From the NCBI GenBank assembly GCA_023387245.1, contig JAEWIH010000047.1, positions 1-10,022 on the forward strand: a stretch of DNA of 10,022 bases, in the 5' to 3' direction. The notes under the pieces are model-generated. The model searched no databases. It saw only the letters and a list, made by a program, of their open reading frames with translations, and was not told the origin of the DNA. The stretch is from Bacillota bacterium (GTDB lineage: Bacteria; Bacillota_I; Bacilli_A; Erysipelotrichales; Erysipelotrichaceae). Positions 8,269-10,022 of the stretch are shown piece by piece. Made by a program: the position numbers and the translations under genes. Positions within the stretch are counted from its first letter, which is position 1. The number at the start of each line of letters is the position of its first letter.

Positions 8269-10022
8269 ATCGCTTTATTTGTTTAATCCCATATTCAGGA
8301 AATGATACTTTATAAAATTGAGGCATAATCGCCAATACAACCCCCCTACCATATTTAGGATGTTCATAAATACTGCCCTTAGTATAATCTTGTTGACTAC
8401 TAACAACACTCAATATATCATCACGATTCACTAAAGTTTTTATAAAGCCTAAACTAAAATCAATTTCAACTAGATCACCATCAATCGCAACAATTTTCCC
8501 TCTCCCATAATCAATATGATCAACTAACTGACCGATACTTAAATTTAAAGGGCGATAATCTTTGGTTTCTAACTTATATGTATCATTAGTAGTATGATCA
8601 ATATAATTTAAGCCATCTATACACTCATTCAAAAAACGCGAACTCGATAAGCGCGTACTAAAATCAAAATTTCGATCACGATTATCGACACAAATTAAAC
8701 GCTCTTTAGCTCTAGTCATCGCTACATAAGCCAAACGTCTCTCTTCTTCTAATCCTTGTGAACCCGATTCTAACATACTTCGATTATTTGGTAAAATACC
8801 ATCATTGAAACTAGCAATAAAAACTATTTTAAATTCTAAACCTTTAGCCGCATGAATCGTCATTAAAGAAACACAATCACTACCAGCATTTTTAGTTTCA
8901 CTATATAAACTAACATGATCTAAATAGTCAGCCAAAGAAGCTCTTTCATTTTGGTAAAAATACTCTGTTCCATCTTTAATTAATTCATAAATATTCTCTA
9001 AGCGCTCGATCTCTTTTAAAGAACGATAATAATCTTCTAATCCCGACTTTAATAATAATTTTTTCATTAAAGTCTCAAAATCCAAATCTAAATCTTGTTT
9101 AATTGAGTCAATAATCTTTAAAAAATTATTAAATTGAGAGAAATTTTTAGCCGCCTGATAATAATTTAGTTGCTGTTTAGAAGCATATTCATCTAATTTT
9201 TCTAAAGTTTTGTCACCAATTTTACGCTTAGGGACGTTGGCGACTCTTAAAAAAGCTAAATCGTCTTCAAATAACGCTACTTTTAAATAACTTAAAACAT
9301 TTTTAATTTCGCTACGAGCATAAAAATTAGTACCACCAATAATCCGATAAGGAATTTGGTAATTAACTAACTGGTTTTCTAAACTGCGCGATAAATAATT
9401 AGAGCGATATAATACCGCAATATCACTATATTTAAGCGCTTGGCTATCAACCATTTTCTTAATCTCTAAACCAATATATTCTCCCTGTTCATAACTATTA
9501 AAAAAACTATGCCACTCAACTTCATAATTATTAGCATAATTGCTGTATAGTTCTTTATCAATTCTATCTCGATTATTAGAAATCAATAAATTAGCACACT
9601 TTAAAATATTTTGACTACTACGATAATTTTCATTTAAAACAATCGTTTCTACATTTGGATATTTTCGATCTAAATTATTAATAATACTAACATCCGCTCC
9701 GCGCCAACTATAAATAGTTTGATCAGGATCACCAACAACATACAAATTTTTATGCTTAGATGCTAATAAATTAATTAATTCCATTTGATTATGATCAACA
9801 TCTTGAAACTCATCAACTAATATGTGTCTAAATTTAGAAGACCAATAGTCTAAAACAAATTGATTGTTTTTTAAACACAATACTGCTTTTAAAATCAAAT
9901 CATCAAAATCTAAAGCATTATTTTGTTCTAAACGCTGATGATATAAAGTAAATAATTGTCCAAACTGAGCATTATATTCACTTTCATCAACATCTATGTG
10001 ACTATAAATATCATAACCATAT
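8267..10022 (-). CDS. pcrA: ATP-dependent DNA helicase PcrA/UvrD (5' end beyond the right edge)
   Basis: This superfamily 1A 3'-5' helicase acts in repair, rolling-circle plasmid replication and clearing protein or RNA polymerase from DNA. The frame is open to the right edge, giving 584 visible residues; about 130-150 N-terminal residues, including Walker A, lie outside. The codon at 9896-9898 is TTG within the gene, not a start: the preceding sequence reads ALDFDD, the expected family motif. Visible motifs are DEFQD (motif II, about 9800-9814), GDPDQTIYSWRGAD (III), NENYRSS (IV), MTIHAAKGLEF (V) and EERRLAYVAMTRAKE (VI). The C-terminus carries two successive Tudor-like modules (8402-8542 and 8270-8383), where PcrA normally has one, and the protein ends at GIKQIKR without the usual short tail. 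It ends 9 nt before ligA. Confidence 0.97.
8270..8542 (-). repeat. Two tandem Tudor-like modules encoded at the PcrA C-terminus
   Basis: The module at 8402-8542 reads (excerpts) IGQLVDHIDYGRGKIVAID ... VEIDF ... GFIKTL. The module at 8270-8383 reads KGSIYEHPKYGRGVVLAI ... YKVSF ... GIKQIK. Both share the pattern G-x2-(V/I)-x-(D/E)-H-x2-YGRG-x-V, then a short strand and a final G-x-IK. They are separated by a 6-residue linker (SSQQDY). The similarity is at protein level; no long identical DNA repeat is visible, so the duplication, if real, is old. Confidence 0.6.

Noticed and set aside
9896..9898. TTG as the start of the helicase gene
   Set aside because: The frame stays open to the right edge and the upstream residues (ALDFDD) are conserved helicase sequence, so this is an internal leucine codon.

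Overview
The window is part of an AT-rich bacterial chromosome. It carries an essentially complete minus-strand housekeeping cluster, in transcription order: pcrA (5' end beyond the right edge), ligA, a camS-like lipoprotein gene, gatC, gatA, gatB, a small membrane-protein gene I do not recognise, and an rlmD/rlmCD-type rRNA methyltransferase gene. The order pcrA-ligA-camS-gatCAB-(rlmD/rumA) is, from general knowledge, a Bacillota (Bacilli sensu lato) arrangement, seen for example in Staphylococcus with extra genes interspersed. The high A+T content, K/N/I-rich proteins, shortened GatA and TGA used as a normal stop suggest a low-GC Bacilli, Erysipelotrichia or Mollicutes-neighbouring lineage with the standard genetic code rather than a Mycoplasma. 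This placement is inference.

Layout by region. 8267-10022: PcrA helicase, lacking about the first 130-150 residues, with two Tudor-like modules at its C-terminus. 6275-8257: complete NAD-dependent DNA ligase. 5239-6273: CamS-family lipoprotein. 4941-5234, 3590-4939 and 2179-3588: GatC, GatA and GatB, the Glu-tRNA(Gln)/Asp-tRNA(Asn) amidotransferase. 1664-2176: unrecognised single-pass membrane protein. 394-1683: iron-sulfur SAM methyltransferase for 23S rRNA uridines. Junctions are extremely tight (1-9 nt gaps, or one 20-nt overlap), so these genes are most simply read as one polycistronic unit with translational coupling. Two jobs are combined: DNA repair/replication (helicase, ligase) and translation fidelity (transamidation, rRNA modification), with a surface lipoprotein between them.

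141-393 is a non-coding gap holding short direct and inverted repeats and a weak terminator-like hairpin. Left of it, at 1-140, is the start of a different minus-strand gene with a near-perfect ribosome binding site, a GTG start and a cysteine-containing, possibly zinc-binding N-terminus. Its base skew is opposite to that of the neighbouring methyltransferase gene, so the edge of an accessory segment may lie here.

No CRISPR array, tRNA, rRNA or recognisable insertion sequence is visible. Most of the window is ordinary core genome. The points worth a second look are the intergenic repeats, the unrecognised membrane protein, the aspartate next to the GatA nucleophile, the doubled PcrA tail and the change in strand composition along the operon.
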